Notes under the pieces: model-generated
What the model saw: only the letters and a program-made list of their open reading frames with translations
Told to the model about the DNA's origin: nothing
The model's database searches: none
Part shown: positions 12,161 to 23,059 of the stretch, one piece after another
How positions within the stretch are numbered: position 1 is the stretch's first letter
Layout of the letters: every line of letters starts with the position of its first letter
DNA from: Hydrangea macrophylla
Lineage: Eukaryota; Streptophyta; Magnoliopsida; Cornales; Hydrangeaceae
Length of the DNA: 64,000 bases
Direction of reading: 5' to 3'
NCBI GenBank assembly: GCA_033977485.1
Contig: CM066984.1
Span: 113,205,251 to 113,269,250, forward strand
Translations under genes and position numbers: made by a program

Positions 12161-12451
12161 ATCCCTCCGTCCCAAAATAAATGTCCACTTCAAGTTTGCA
12201 CATTGTGTAGGAAATGTGTACTATATATATATTTTTTTGTCTACGGCATAATCAATTTCCTATTTTACCCCAGGATGTGATGGTTGTTTGCCTTCCTACT
12301 TATTTTGTGGTCATACATAAATGCTACTTTGTCTTTATTGTAAGGGTATCATAGGAAGTTTATTAAATTTTGTAGTTCACTTTCAAAAGTGGACGGTTAT
12401 TTTGGGACATTCAAAAAAGGAAATGTGAACACCTATTTGGGACGAAGTGAG
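12161..12451. mobile_element. Stowaway-type MITE, second subfamily
   Basis: Left end ATCCCTCCGTCCCAAAATAA and right end TTTGGGACGAAGTGAG pair as inverted repeats, with TA at 12159-12160 and 12452-12453. The interior (AAAAGTGGACGGTTATTTTG near the right end) differs from the other Stowaway copies in the window. Confidence 0.75.
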
Positions 12452-13101
12452 TATTACGACATAAGGAGTGACCCTTTGGTTTCTAACTGCCCCTTTTTGA
12501 GTCTAAACTTGAGTGTATGAGTATTAGTCAAAACTTCACTACTTAACTCAACGATTTTTTATTTATTTATAAGGAAGTTGTGATCATTGATTGTTGTAGA
12601 ACAATTATTTATACATATAACTTTTGTACTTGGCATTTGTGATTAAACAAAATGGCAAAGTCAACTTCACCTATATGTAAGGGGGTTGGATATATTATTA
12701 TGTTTATTCATTTGTACATAGTAAACCCATTTAGTGCTTATATTTCTAGGATAGGTTCAATTTTATTAGCATATACTTCTAAGATAGGTTAATTACTTGG
12801 TGGGTTTGTACTATATATTGCCATTTGTTCCACATTGCTATTATAACATTGCCTTATATTGATTCTCATTCAAGTTCTATAAATTTAATATTCTAAATTT
12901 GTCTACCGAAAGTAATGAAGTTAAGTACTATGTGTGTGCATCTTGACTCCTAAATTCCATGAAAATACATGTTCTTGTGCTTGAGGTGACTAGAAATTAG
13001 AAAGTGTTCTTGTGCATATGTTATTGCGCATAGGATATGATGTTAGTGTTATTTGCTTTCCATTTTAAAAAAAGTTTTTAAATTGTGATAGGTAAACAAA
13101 T

Positions 13102-16100
13102 ATGGATAAGAGTTGGATGAAGCTTCCGGGTAGATTTTTACCCGGGTATGTGAAAGGGATTGAAGATTTCATTGAGTATGCTCGTGCATTTATGGATGGG
13201 ATGGATAGGATAAGGTGTCCATGTACTAAGTGTAAGAATACTGGTTATCTGCACATAGATACTGTGAGACAACATCTATTGGGTACAGGGATGCATAAGG
13301 AATACACTCGATGGAACTATCACGGGGAGAAAGGGGAGAAAGTTTATGAAGTACTGAGTGAGGATGAGGATGATGGTGAACTTGGTGATTTTGTTTCTGG
13401 GGGATTGGACGAAATGTTGGAAGACTTGGAGAGGGGTGAGACGAGTCACGTCATTCCTGAAGGGGATGCCTCGAGTAATAGTGATCCTAGAGAATCGGGA
13501 CCATACGGACTTCTGTTCAGGGATGCAAAGTTGCCACTTTATCCAGGTTGTCAGAAGTTCTCAAAGTTGGAGTATTTGGTGAAGTTACTTCATCTTAAGA
13601 CCATCAACCTCTGGAGTAATAAATCATTCAACATGCTTCTTCAACTAATTAAAAGAGCACTTCCTTTTGGGGAAACCTTTCCAAATTCATTTTATGAGGC
13701 GAAGAAGTATATGCGGGACATAGGTCTCGGCTATATCCCTATCCATGTATGCAAAAACGATTGCATGCTTTTTTGGAAGGAGACCGAGAAAGATCAAAAG
13801 TGTCCGATTTGTAGTGAGCCGAGGTATAAAATTGATGAAGGGAAGGGTAAGAAAATTCCGCATAAGGTATTAAGGTACTTTCCCTTGATACCGAGGCTGC
13901 AGAGGTTATATGCATCACAGAAAACAGCTTCAGATATGATATGGCATGCAAAGAAGCGTCCAATGGAGGAAGACGTGTATAGGCATCCGGCAGATGGTCA
14001 AGAGTGGAAGGATTTTGATGAAAAACACAAATGGTTTGCTGATGAGCCACGTAATGTGAGACTAGGCCTTGCTAGTGATGGGTTCAATCCATTTGGTGAC
14101 ATGAGCAATGCTTATAGCATGTGGCCTGTTATGGTGATGCCGTATAATTTGCCACCTTGGAAGTGTATGAAACAACCCTTTCTTTTCATGTCATTGCTTA
14201 TTCCTGGACCGAAAGCACCAGGAAATGACATTGATGTTTACTTGCGGCCTTTGGTAGATGAATTGAAGGAATTGTGGGAAGTGGGTGTAGAGACGTATGA
14301 TGTAGCTAAGAATGAGACATTCCGAATGCATGCATCGCTACTATGGACTATAAACGATTATCCTGCGTACGGAAACCTTTCTGGTTGGAGCACTAAGGGG
14401 TATATGGCATGTCCAGTTTGCAACAAGGATACATGTTCGCAAAGACTGCCCAATGGGAAGAAAATATGTTATATGGGTCATCGTCGTTTCCTGTCGCGAA
14501 CACATGGGTGGCGAACCCGCAAGAAGAATTTGTTTGATGGCAATGTAGAAAACAGAATATCCCCTAGGTTCTTGTCTGGGGATGATGTGCTGGCACAGTT
14601 AGAACTCATTGAACTTGTGATATTTGGGAAGGATCCGAGTAATAAGAAGAGGAGGCGACCAGATGTCGAGTTGAATTGGACAAAACGCAGCATTTTTTTT
14701 GAACTACCGTACTGGAAGACCCTTAATTTGCGCCACAATTTGGATGTTATGCACATCGAGAAGAATATTTGTGACAATGTGATAGGAACGTTAATGAACA
14801 TAGAAGGGAAAACAAAGGATAGTGCTAAAGCCCGACTGGACCTGGAAGCGCTCGGTATTAGAAATGAATTGCACCTAACTCGAAGTGGAGATAAATTTAT
14901 CATACCACCAGCATGCTATACTTTATCACCCGATGAGAGAAAGAGTTGCTGCGAGTGGTTTAAATCGGTGAAGTTCCCAGATGGATATGCATCAAATATA
15001 TCTCAATGTGTTAACGTTAAAGAAGGCAAAATAACTGGTTTGAAGAGCCACGACAGTCACGTGCTCTTACAACGTCTTCTTCCGGTTGTCATTCGTGGAT
15101 ATCTAAATGACTTTGTATCAACCACCTTGATTGAGTTGGGAATATTCTTTAGGGAATTGTGCGCTAAGAAGTTGAAATTGCAAGTACTTGAGAACCTGGA
15201 AAACGACATTGCCATAATCCTTTGCAAGTTGGAACAGATATTTCCTCCAGCGTTCTTTGATGTTATGGTCCACTTAGCGGTCCATTTACCCTTAGAGGCC
15301 AAATTAGGTGGACCTGTGCAGTATCGGTGGATGTATCCAATCGAACGGTACTTTTCTACATTCATCCTTCATTAGTATAAACTTTAGAAATACTATGCAA
15401 TACTTAATAACTAGAATTCTTTTCAGGTTTTTGGGCACTCTTAAGAAATTTGTTCGAAACAAAGCAAGGCCTGAAGGTTCGATTGCCGAGGCATACATTG
15501 ATTATGAATGCATCACATTCATGTCAATGTACCTTGAAGATAGCCGAGAGGAAAGAAACTATGCTGGAGATAGTAGGTCGGGTGGAAGTGACCTTCCCAT
15601 TTTCAAAAAGAATTGGCGGCCAATAAGTGCCTCAACCTACGGGTGGTACGACCTGATTGATTTGGGAAAAGCGCATTATACAGTGTTGAATAACTGTGAT
15701 GAGATACTACTCTATTTTGAGTAAGTGACTGGCCAAGTGCTATTTTGCCTGTCATTGTCATTTATTTTTTCACAATTGCTTAATTGTTTATATAGGGAAC
15801 ATAAGGCTGAATTGCGGCGACAAAATGTGGCCGATATAGATAAAGCACATCAACAACAGTTTGCTAAATGGTTCAAGAATCGTGTAAGTATTGAGTATAA
15901 AGATTAAGTAAACTTGTCACATCACCTGTGTCTTAATCACTTTTATGATCATTTTGTGTCTTAATAATAGATTCAACTATTGCGACATCAAAACTCGCCG
16001 GAAGCTACTGATGGCCTATACGCCTTAGCCTGTGGTCTTGATGAACGAGTGTCGCGGTACACCGGATGTATTTTCGAGGGTGTACGATTTCACACCAAGG

Positions 16101-16684
16101 AACGCGAAATGCACAAGAAAACTCAAAATAGTGGTGTTCTGGTTGAAGGGGTGTACGAGGGTGACAATTATTTGGAGTTCTACGGGGTTATAAAAGAAAT
16201 TATAGAGTTAAAGTACGGACGTCAAGACTCTGTGCTATTGTTCAAATGTGATTGGTGGGATGTTGGCAACAATAAGACCGGAATCCGTACCGATGCCCAC
16301 TTCACAAGTATTAATGCAACTCGAACATGTTATAAGGATGATCCTTATGTGCTAGCATCTCAAGTGAAACAAGTCTTTTATCTTAAAGACACAAAATTCA
16401 GAGGTGATTGGCAAGTCATTCAGAACATAAAGCCACGAAATGTGTATGATATTCCGGATGTGGGTTTGATAGATGAAGATATTGATGCAACAGACGTGGC
16501 ATTCCAAGAAGAGTTCCAATCAGGCGATTGTGTGGTTGTCCAGAATGTTGGTGAAGAAGGAGTGTCGGTGAATTTAACTAGGCTAGGCGTAGAACCGGAT
16601 CATGTTGATGTTAGTGTTATCCACCCTTTAGTACAATCACGTCATTCAGGTGCAACTTTTATTAATGATGATGATGATGATGAA

Positions 16685-16719
<35 letters not shown>

Positions 16720-16798
16720 GGATGACACATTGATGGAGTATTGTTCTGATGAAGAAGAACGTGTGCCTGTGGATTTAGACACAGATATTGATGATTGA
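13102..16798 (+). CDS. CACTA transposase (TNP2/TNPD type), four exons, apparently intact
   Basis: It cuts and rejoins CACTA ends in the nucleus. Joining 13102-15347, 15427-15720, 15796-15883 and 15971-16798 gives one open frame of 1,151 codons with GT-AG introns of 79, 75 and 87 bp. Order of domains: N-terminal transposase-associated domain with a CPCTKCKN zinc motif (residues about 38-45); TNP2 transposase core (about 320-560, including LGLASDGFNPFGDMS and a CPVCNKD zinc pair); a DUF4218-type region across the first intron (joined as YPIERFLGTLKKFVRNKAR); and a C-terminal DUF4216-type domain (FYGVIKEIIELKYG, LFKCDWWD). The tail is a run of Asp/Glu. The first intron donor is the CG|GTACTT at 15348. 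Reading through it instead gives a false stop at 15375. I saw no frameshift or stop, so it may encode active enzyme. Confidence 0.93.
16664..16725 (+). repeat. (GAT)n microsatellite inside the transposase coding region
   Basis: GAT/GAA triplets encode an almost uninterrupted Asp-rich run of about 20 residues near the C terminus. Length change by threes would leave the frame intact. Confidence 0.85.
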
Positions 16799-16920
16799 TA
16801 CTGTATTCAGACGTTGTTTTCAATTATTGATAGTGTTTTGGTGTTGTCTATTTGTTTTATGTATGTTCATAAACTATTTTTGGGGTTTATGGTGATTATA
16901 TGTTCTCTATTTATGTTGCT

Positions 16921-19735
16921 GGAGGTGAAACATAACCAGCACTACAAACACGCCTAAAGAAACTTTTCGGAACAAACGGAATGCAAAACGGACTTTCGGT
17001 TATCAAATAACGCGTAAAAAACTAGTTTTGACATACTTAGGCTTGAAAATGCTTGGTTTTTGGGGTTTGGGGGGGTCAAATCGTAAACCGCCGATACAAT
17101 GGACGTGAAACTTAACCAGTACTACAAACACGCCTAAAGAAACTTGTCGGAACAAACGGAATGCAAAACGGACTTCCGGTTAACAAATAACGCGTAAAAA
17201 ACTAGTTTTGACATACTTAGGCTTGAAAATGCTTGGTTTTTGGGGTTTGGAGGGGTCAAATTGTAAACCGCCGATCTGATGGAGGTGAAACATAACCAGC
17301 ACTACAAACATGCCTAAAGAAACTTTTCGGAAGAAACGGAATGCAAAACGGACTTCCGGTTATCAAATAACATGTAAAAAACTAGTTTTGACATACTTAG
17401 GCTTGAAAATGCTTGGTTTTTGGGGTTTGGGGGGGTCAAATCGTAAACCGCCGATACGATGGGCGTGAAACTTAACCAGCACTACAAACACGTCTAAAGA
17501 AAGTTGTTGGAACAAACGGAATGTAAAACGGACTTCCCGTTATCAAATAACGCGTAAAAAACTAGTTTTGACATACTTAGGCTTGAAAATGCTTGGTTTT
17601 TGGGGTTTGGAGGGGTCAAATTGTAAACCGCCGATCCGATGGACGTGAAACTTAACCAGCACTACAAACACGCCTAAAGAAAGTTTTCGGAATAAACGGA
17701 ATGCATAACGGACTTCCGGTTATCAAGTAACGCGTAAAAAACTAGTTTGACATAATTAGGCTTGAAAATGCTTGGTTTTTGGGGTTTGGGGGGGTCAAAT
17801 CGTAAACCGCCGATCCGATGGATGTGAAACTTAACCAGCACTACAAACACGCCTAAAAAAACTTGTCAGAACAAACGGAATGCAAAATGGACTTCCGGTT
17901 ATCAAATAACGCGTAAAAAACTAGTTTTGACATACTTAGGCTTGAAAATGCTTGGTTTTTGGGGTTTGGGAGGGTCAAATCGTAAACCGCCGATACGATG
18001 GACGTGAAACTTAACCAGCACTACAAAAACTCCTAAAGAAAGTTGTCGGAACAAACGGAATGTAAAACGGATTTCCGGTTATCAAATAACGCGTTAAAAA
18101 CTAGTTTTTGACATACTTAGGCTTGAAAATGCTTGGTTTTTGGGGTTTGGAGGGGTCAAATTGTAAACCGCCGATCCGATGGACGTGAAACTTAACTAGC
18201 ACTACAAAAACGCGTAAAGAAAGTTGTCGGAACAAACGGAATGCAAAACGGACTTTCGGTTATCAAGTAACGCGTAAAAAACTAGTTTGACATAATTAGG
18301 TTTGAAAATGCTTGGTTTTTGGGGTTTGGGGGGGTCAAATGGTAAACCGTCGATCCGATGGACGTGAAACTTAACCAGCACTACAAACATGCCTAAAGAA
18401 ACTTGTCAGAACAAACGGAATGCAAAATGGACTTCCGGTTATCAAGTAACGCGTAAAAAACTAGTTTTGACATACTTAGGCTTGAAAATGCTTGGTTTTT
18501 GGGGTTTGGGGGGGTCAAATCGTAAACCGCCGATACGATGGACGTGAAACTTAACCAGCACTACAAACACGCCTAAAGAAAGTTTTTGGAACAAACGGAA
18601 TGTAAAATGGACTTCCGGTTATCAAATAAAGCGTAAAAAACTAGTTTTGACATACTTAGGCTTGAAAATGCTTGGTTTTTGGGGTTTGGGGGGTCAAATC
18701 GTAAACCGCCGATACGATGGACGTGAAACTTAACCAGCACTACAAAAACGCCTAAAGAAAGTTGTCGGAACAAACGGAATGTAAAATGGACTTCCGATTA
18801 TCAAATAACTCGTAAAAAACTAGTTTTGACATACTTAGGCTTGAAAATGCTTGGTTTTTGGGGTTTGGAGGGGTCAAATTGTAAACCGCCGATCCGATGG
18901 ACGTGAAACTTAACTAGCACTACAAACACGCGTAAAGAAAGTTGTCGGAACAAACGGAATACAAAACGGACTTCTGGTTATCAAGTAACGCGTAAAAAAC
19001 TAGTTTGACATAATTAGGCTTGAAAATGCTTGGTTTTTGGGGTTTGGGGGGGTCAAATCGTAAACCGTCCATCCGATGGACGTGAAACTTAACCAGCACT
19101 ACAAACATGCCTAAAGAAACTTGTCGGAACAAACGGAATGTAAAATGGACTTCCGGTTATCAAGTAACGCGTAAAAAACTAGTTTTGACATACTTAGGCT
19201 TGAAAATGCTTGGTTTTTGGGGTTTGGGGGGGTCAAATCATAAACCGCCGATCCGATGGACATGAAACTTAACCAACACTACAAACATGCCTACAGAAAC
19301 TTGTCAGAACAAACGGAATGTAAAATGGACTTCCGGTTATCAAGTAACGCGTAAAAAACTAGTTTTGACATACTTAGGCTTGAAAATGCTTGGTTTTTGG
19401 GGTTTGGGGGGGTCAAATCATAAACCGCCGATGCGATGGACGTGAAACTTAACCAACACTACAAACACGCCTAAAGAAAGTTGTCAGAACAAACGGAATG
19501 TAAAACGGACTTTCGGTTATTAAATAACGCGTGAAAAGCAAGTTTTGACATACTTAGGCTTGAAAAAGCTTAGTTCTTGGGGTTTGGGGGGTGAAACCTT
19601 AAACCGCCGATCCGATAGACATAAAACTTAACTAGCAACACAAACACACCTAATTAAAGTTGTCGGAACAAACGGAATGTAAAACAGACTTCCGATTATC
19701 AAATAACGCATCACAAGTTATATTTGTTCATTTGC
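16921..19735 (+). repeat. 180-bp tandem repeat, about 15.5 copies, inside CACTA element
   Basis: Units start GGACGTGAAACTTAACCAGC or close variants at 16921, 17101, 17281, 17461, 17641, 17820, 18000, 18180, 18360 and onward to about 19617, a constant 179-180 bp step. Nearly every unit contains GCACTACAAACACG, then ACGGACTTCCGGTTATCAA, then GCTTGGTTTTTGGGGTTTGG. The last two units are the most diverged. The array begins 123 bp after the transposase stop and is in the same orientation. The reverse-strand open frames of 60-70 residues are repeat artefacts. Confidence 0.95.
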
Positions 19736-20139
19736 CTAGTTAGACTTCAAAATAAGTATGTTTTTTTAGTTTTTCATTTTATATTTTTCTTGGATTGGCG
19801 AAAATGTAACTTTTTTTTTTTCTTCACATTTCAGGTTTGGAGTTACATTTTATGGTGGAAGATATTGCATGTGTTTAGTGATCCAAAATGTTGGATGCTT
19901 TGAATTTTAGTGTTGTATTGGAAAACACTTATGTTTTTATTTGTATGAATTAGGATTTTGGTTGTTGGATTTGATCTTTAAACTTTTATTTGTATGAATT
20001 AGTATTTTGGATGTTTATTTCTTGTGCATTCGTTTCGTAGTTGTGTTTGAAATATTGAAATTATCGCAGGTATGTAGCGCAGGTATATAGCATGTAAAAA
20101 TTACCTAATTAGGAAAAAATAAAAAATATATATATAATT
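19736..20139. other. CACTA interior spacer, no gene seen
   Basis: T-rich sequence between the 180-bp array and the subterminal palindromes. A TTTCAG followed by GTTTGGAGTTACATTTTATG at about 19829 could be a splice acceptor of a transposon transcript, but no frame is attached. Confidence 0.4.
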
Positions 20140-20735
20140 TTCCTATAGTATTTGTGACGCATTATAATGCGTCACGAATACTATACAAAATTTTGATAGT
20201 GTATTTGTGACGCATATACATGCATCACAAATAGTATTTTTAAAATAGAAATTATTATTTATGACGCATATATATGCGTCACAAATAATATTCTCAAAAT
20301 GGAAATTATTATTTGTGATGCATATAGAGGCGTCACAATTAATATTAGTAAAATGGAAATTTTTTTTGGTGACGCATATACATGCGTCACAATTAATATT
20401 TTTAAAATGGAAATTATTATTTGTGACGCCTACTAAGCGGCACAAATAATCACCATTTGTGACGCGTATAGTGCGTCACAAATAATAATCTTATTTGTGG
20501 CGCGTGTATTCGGTATTCATGGCAGTTTATTTGCGACGCCGTATTTTATTATTTGTGACACACTATGGCGTCACAAATAATATTATTATTTGTGACGCGT
20601 TGACTACGTCACAAAAAATTTATTTGCGACTAGGGATTTTGTGACCCCAATTGTGACGCGTTACCGCGTCACAAATACTTATTTGTGACGCGTTTTGATT
20701 ATTTGTGACGCACTTTGCGCGCCACAAAAAGTCAA
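20140..20735. repeat. CACTA subterminal palindromic repeats (TTTGTGACGC)
   Basis: More than a dozen copies of TTTGTGACGC occur on both strands, commonly as palindromes such as GTGACGCATATA...TGCGTCAC separated by AATAAT. Multiple short motifs near the ends are the binding sites of the TNPA-like regulator in known CACTA elements. That role is inferred here from family knowledge. Confidence 0.85.
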
Positions 20736-20745
20736 ATCTGTTGTA

Positions 20746-20815
20746 GTGTAGCCCAAGGACTTGAACCAGCGACCTCCTAATTGACAATAGGAGGTATATA
20801 CCAACAAAGCTACAC
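20746..20815 (-). repeat. tRNA-like sequence abutting the CACTA right end
   Basis: On the minus strand, GTGTAGC near 20815 can pair with GCTACAC at 20746-20752 as an acceptor stem. Between them are an A-box-like TAGCTTTGTTGGT, a perfect 8-bp hairpin ACCTCCTA/TAGGAGGT with GTC in its loop, and a B-box-like GGTTCAAGTCC. The T stem does not pair and the anticodon stem is too long, so this is a tRNA relic or SINE head and not a working tRNA. Part of the acceptor match (GTG) belongs to the transposon end. Confidence 0.4.
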
Positions 20816-21075
20816 CCTCGAGTTTAAATATAACTTATTAGCTTAAAAAAATCAATAGACTATTAATGGGTAAAAATTCCATTAGAAAAACAAAAACTTT
20901 ATATTCACATTAGAGACAAAATCCAATATGAAATCGTTATTAACTTTGTTAATTAAGGGTGAATTGGTCATTTTCAAAAAAATTAACAATCAAAATTAAT
21001 GATCAATTGACAGTTAACCAACAAATAGAAAAAAATATTACTCAATTCCAAAGCTTAAAAGAAGGTTAATGTAAT

Positions 21076-21259
21076 GAGTAATGCTAGGTGTACACAAATT
21101 TGCACACACTTTTGCACACAAATGCTTTAAATGCATGTACCTTGTGCTTTTTGAATTTTTCACACTTTTCTGTGTACCATTTACACAACACAGAGTACAT
21201 GCATTTAAAATATTTATGTGCAAAAGTGTGTGCAAATTTATGTACACATAACATTACTC
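21076..21259. mobile_element. 184-bp MITE, Mutator-like, perfect 9-bp target duplication
   Basis: Ends GAGTAATGCTAGGTGTACAC and its inverse GTACACATAACATTACTC form about 40-bp terminal inverted repeats. TAATGTAAT flanks both sides exactly (21067-21075 and 21260-21268). A 9-bp duplication points to the Mutator superfamily. Confidence 0.85.
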
Positions 21260-21639
21260 TAATGTAATTATCAAAACTACAATATAAATCCATATAGTTT
21301 TTTATCTATGGGGGGGGGGGGGGGGATCATTGTAAATATACCATCTTTTCTCTAAGGGACAAAACTGAAGGAAAAGGGTACTATGATGACAGTATGATGA
21401 GCATGTTGTAGAGAATTAGAATGGTTGGTTTCATTACACATGCGAGGCTCGCTGCCCGAGGTGGTGGGGGACGGTCAAGAGAGAGAGAGTGAGAATTGTG
21501 GGTGGGATGTGTGAATGAGCTTTCACATCTTTGCTTCGGTTAAGGGGCCTGAGGGGGTAGAGAGACTGACATTGTGTCCTTCATGAAAGTCGATGACCGT
21601 GTTGTCTGCCCGGCATTTAAAGCGCGCGGTGTGTACTAA
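21260..21639. other. Intergenic, with a 16-base poly-G run
   Basis: An uninterrupted run of 16 G at 21310-21325. The rest (gagagaga, ggtggggg) is low complexity. No gene seen. Confidence 0.5.
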
Positions 21640-21920
21640 GGGTGTGTTTGATAACCCAATTAAGTGCTGAAAATGAAAACTTTTAGCACTTATTTTGTTT
21701 CAGTGCGTTTGATAACGTATCACTTAATTGAAAAAGCAGCCAAAAAACCACTGAAAACTTTAAGTGAAATTTTTTTACTGAAAATAATCACTGAATGCAG
21801 TCTATTTCAGTACTTGAAAAACTGTTTTCAGTACTGTAAATTCAATGCCTTAAATTTTCAGTACTTAAAATTCAGCACTTAATTTTCAGTACTTAATTTT
21901 CAGTTTTATCAAACACACCC
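21640..21920. mobile_element. Tourist-like (PIF/Harbinger) MITE
   Basis: Ends GGGTGTGTTTGATAA and TTATCAAACACACCC are inverted repeats, with TAA at 21637-21639 and 21921-21923. The interior repeats TTCAGTACTTAA-like motifs. A decayed relative begins at 60343. Confidence 0.88.
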
Positions 21921-21972
21921 TAAGAGTAATGTTTTAAAAGTAAATATTGGACACCCACAAACATAATTTTTG

Positions 21973-22223
21973 GAGAAATTATTCAGAGAGCCCGTCAAGT
22001 CATGCAGCATGTTTATGTGGTGTGATCAATTAATTTAAATCAATTATTTATCCCCTCTTTCTAGAGAATCATGACAAGTGGTTATTAAATTTAAATTTTG
22101 AAATTCCACTAACTACTTGTCATGGTCATCCTAAAAGGAAGGAAAGAGTAGATGGTTAGGATTAATTGGTCACACCACGTCAGCATGCTGATGTGGCGTG
22201 ACGGGCTCACTGAATAACTTCTC
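21973..22223. mobile_element. Fold-back MULE-MITE, copy A, 9-bp target duplication
   Basis: Starts GAGAAATTATTCAGAGAGCC and ends GGCTCACTGAATAACTTCTC. TAATTTTTG is present on both flanks (21964-21972 and 22224-22232). Each half is largely the inverse of the other (ACTTGTCAT, CATCAGCATGCTGATG). Same family as 24515-24767. Confidence 0.9.
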
Positions 22224-22405
22224 TAATTTTTGGGACACAACTTAAAAGATGTGTTGATATTTTTCATGTGATGCTACTGGACTCTATAGTGACACATAAG
22301 AGAGATATACACATCTCTTGGGTTATATCCAAAAAATTATATATTTGTGCGTGTCCCAAGTATTACCCATGTTTGAAGTAGGAGCATTGTCACCATTTTG
22401 TCTAT

Positions 22406-22720
22406 ACTAATGAGAGCATTTTTTGCTCACTAAAAAATGAGTAAGTCTTGGGGCACCAAAAAGGTGCATCGAAATGGTGCACCAAAAAGGTGCATCAAAA
22501 AGGTGCATCGAAATGGTGCACCAAAAAGGTGCATCAAAATGGTGCACCGAATGATCGGTGTCCTTCATTTCGGTGAGACTCATGTCCTGTGCGTGTGGAG
22601 TCCACCAAAATGGAGGGCACCTATCATTCGGTGCACCTTTTCGATGCATGTAACATTGTTGCTAAAAAAATGTTTTACCTGTTTTCATTGGGTGACATGT
22701 ATTATATTCTAGTAATTATA
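22406..22720. repeat. GGTGCATC/GGTGCACC minisatellite in a dispersed repeat
   Basis: From about 22455 to 22550, 13-bp units alternate between AAAAAGGTGCATC and GAAATGGTGCACC (26-bp higher period). Flanking segments (GAGCATTTTTTGCTCAC, GGGTGACATGTATT) match the repeat at 29-186. The open frames on both strands simply translate this minisatellite. Confidence 0.75.
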
Positions 22721-23059
22721 CTGATGATACATTAACAAAATGGGAATAAAATGAAATACATGTCACCTAGTGAAGACCTGAATAACCAATGGGTGACCAT
22801 TTTAGGAGTAAATTTTGAATACAACGGGGATACCATGTCATCATGTATCCCCTCTCACATATTTTGAAAATGTGCTGATGTGGAGGGATAATCCCCATAG
22901 AAATAGGGGGTCAAATGTATAAATGAAGGGATTTTATTGGTTAGTTGTACCACGTCACTAAATGCAACCGTTGCATTGAATATTTAGCCCCATTTTAGGG
23001 TGATTAAAAATGCTCTCCGCTACTAATACAACTACTATTGTGTCTATATATATAATATA

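Larger units (their letters stand above)
13102..20748 (+). mobile_element. CACTA (En/Spm) transposon; right end defined, left end not found
   Basis: The element consists of an intact transposase gene (13102-16798), a 180-bp tandem array (16921-19735), a spacer and a block of GTGACGC palindromes (about 20140-20735). It ends in TTGTAGTG at 20741-20748, which is CACTACAA on the other strand, the family's conserved terminus. Dense subterminal palindromes next to this end are typical of CACTA elements. The matching CACTACAACAGATTTGAC start was sought upstream and not found anywhere from 1 to 13100. The start given here is only the transposase ATG; the element is either truncated on the left or its left end has diverged. 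Confidence 0.88.

Noticed and set aside
13739..15365. Reverse-strand frames of 100-140 residues inside the transposase gene
   Set aside because: They are shadows of the strong plus-strand coding frame and contain no known domain.
15375..15375. Transposase ending at residue 757
   Set aside because: Reading stops only because an unspliced intron was translated; the CG|GTACTT donor restores the conserved ERFLGTLKKFVRN sequence.
18202..19132. Three similar reverse-strand proteins of 62-70 residues
   Set aside because: They recur every 180 bp multiple and are translations of the tandem repeat, not genes.
20140..20735. CRISPR-like regularly spaced short palindromic repeats
   Set aside because: Repeats occur in both orientations with variable spacing in a plant CACTA end. 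There are no unique spacers and no cas genes.
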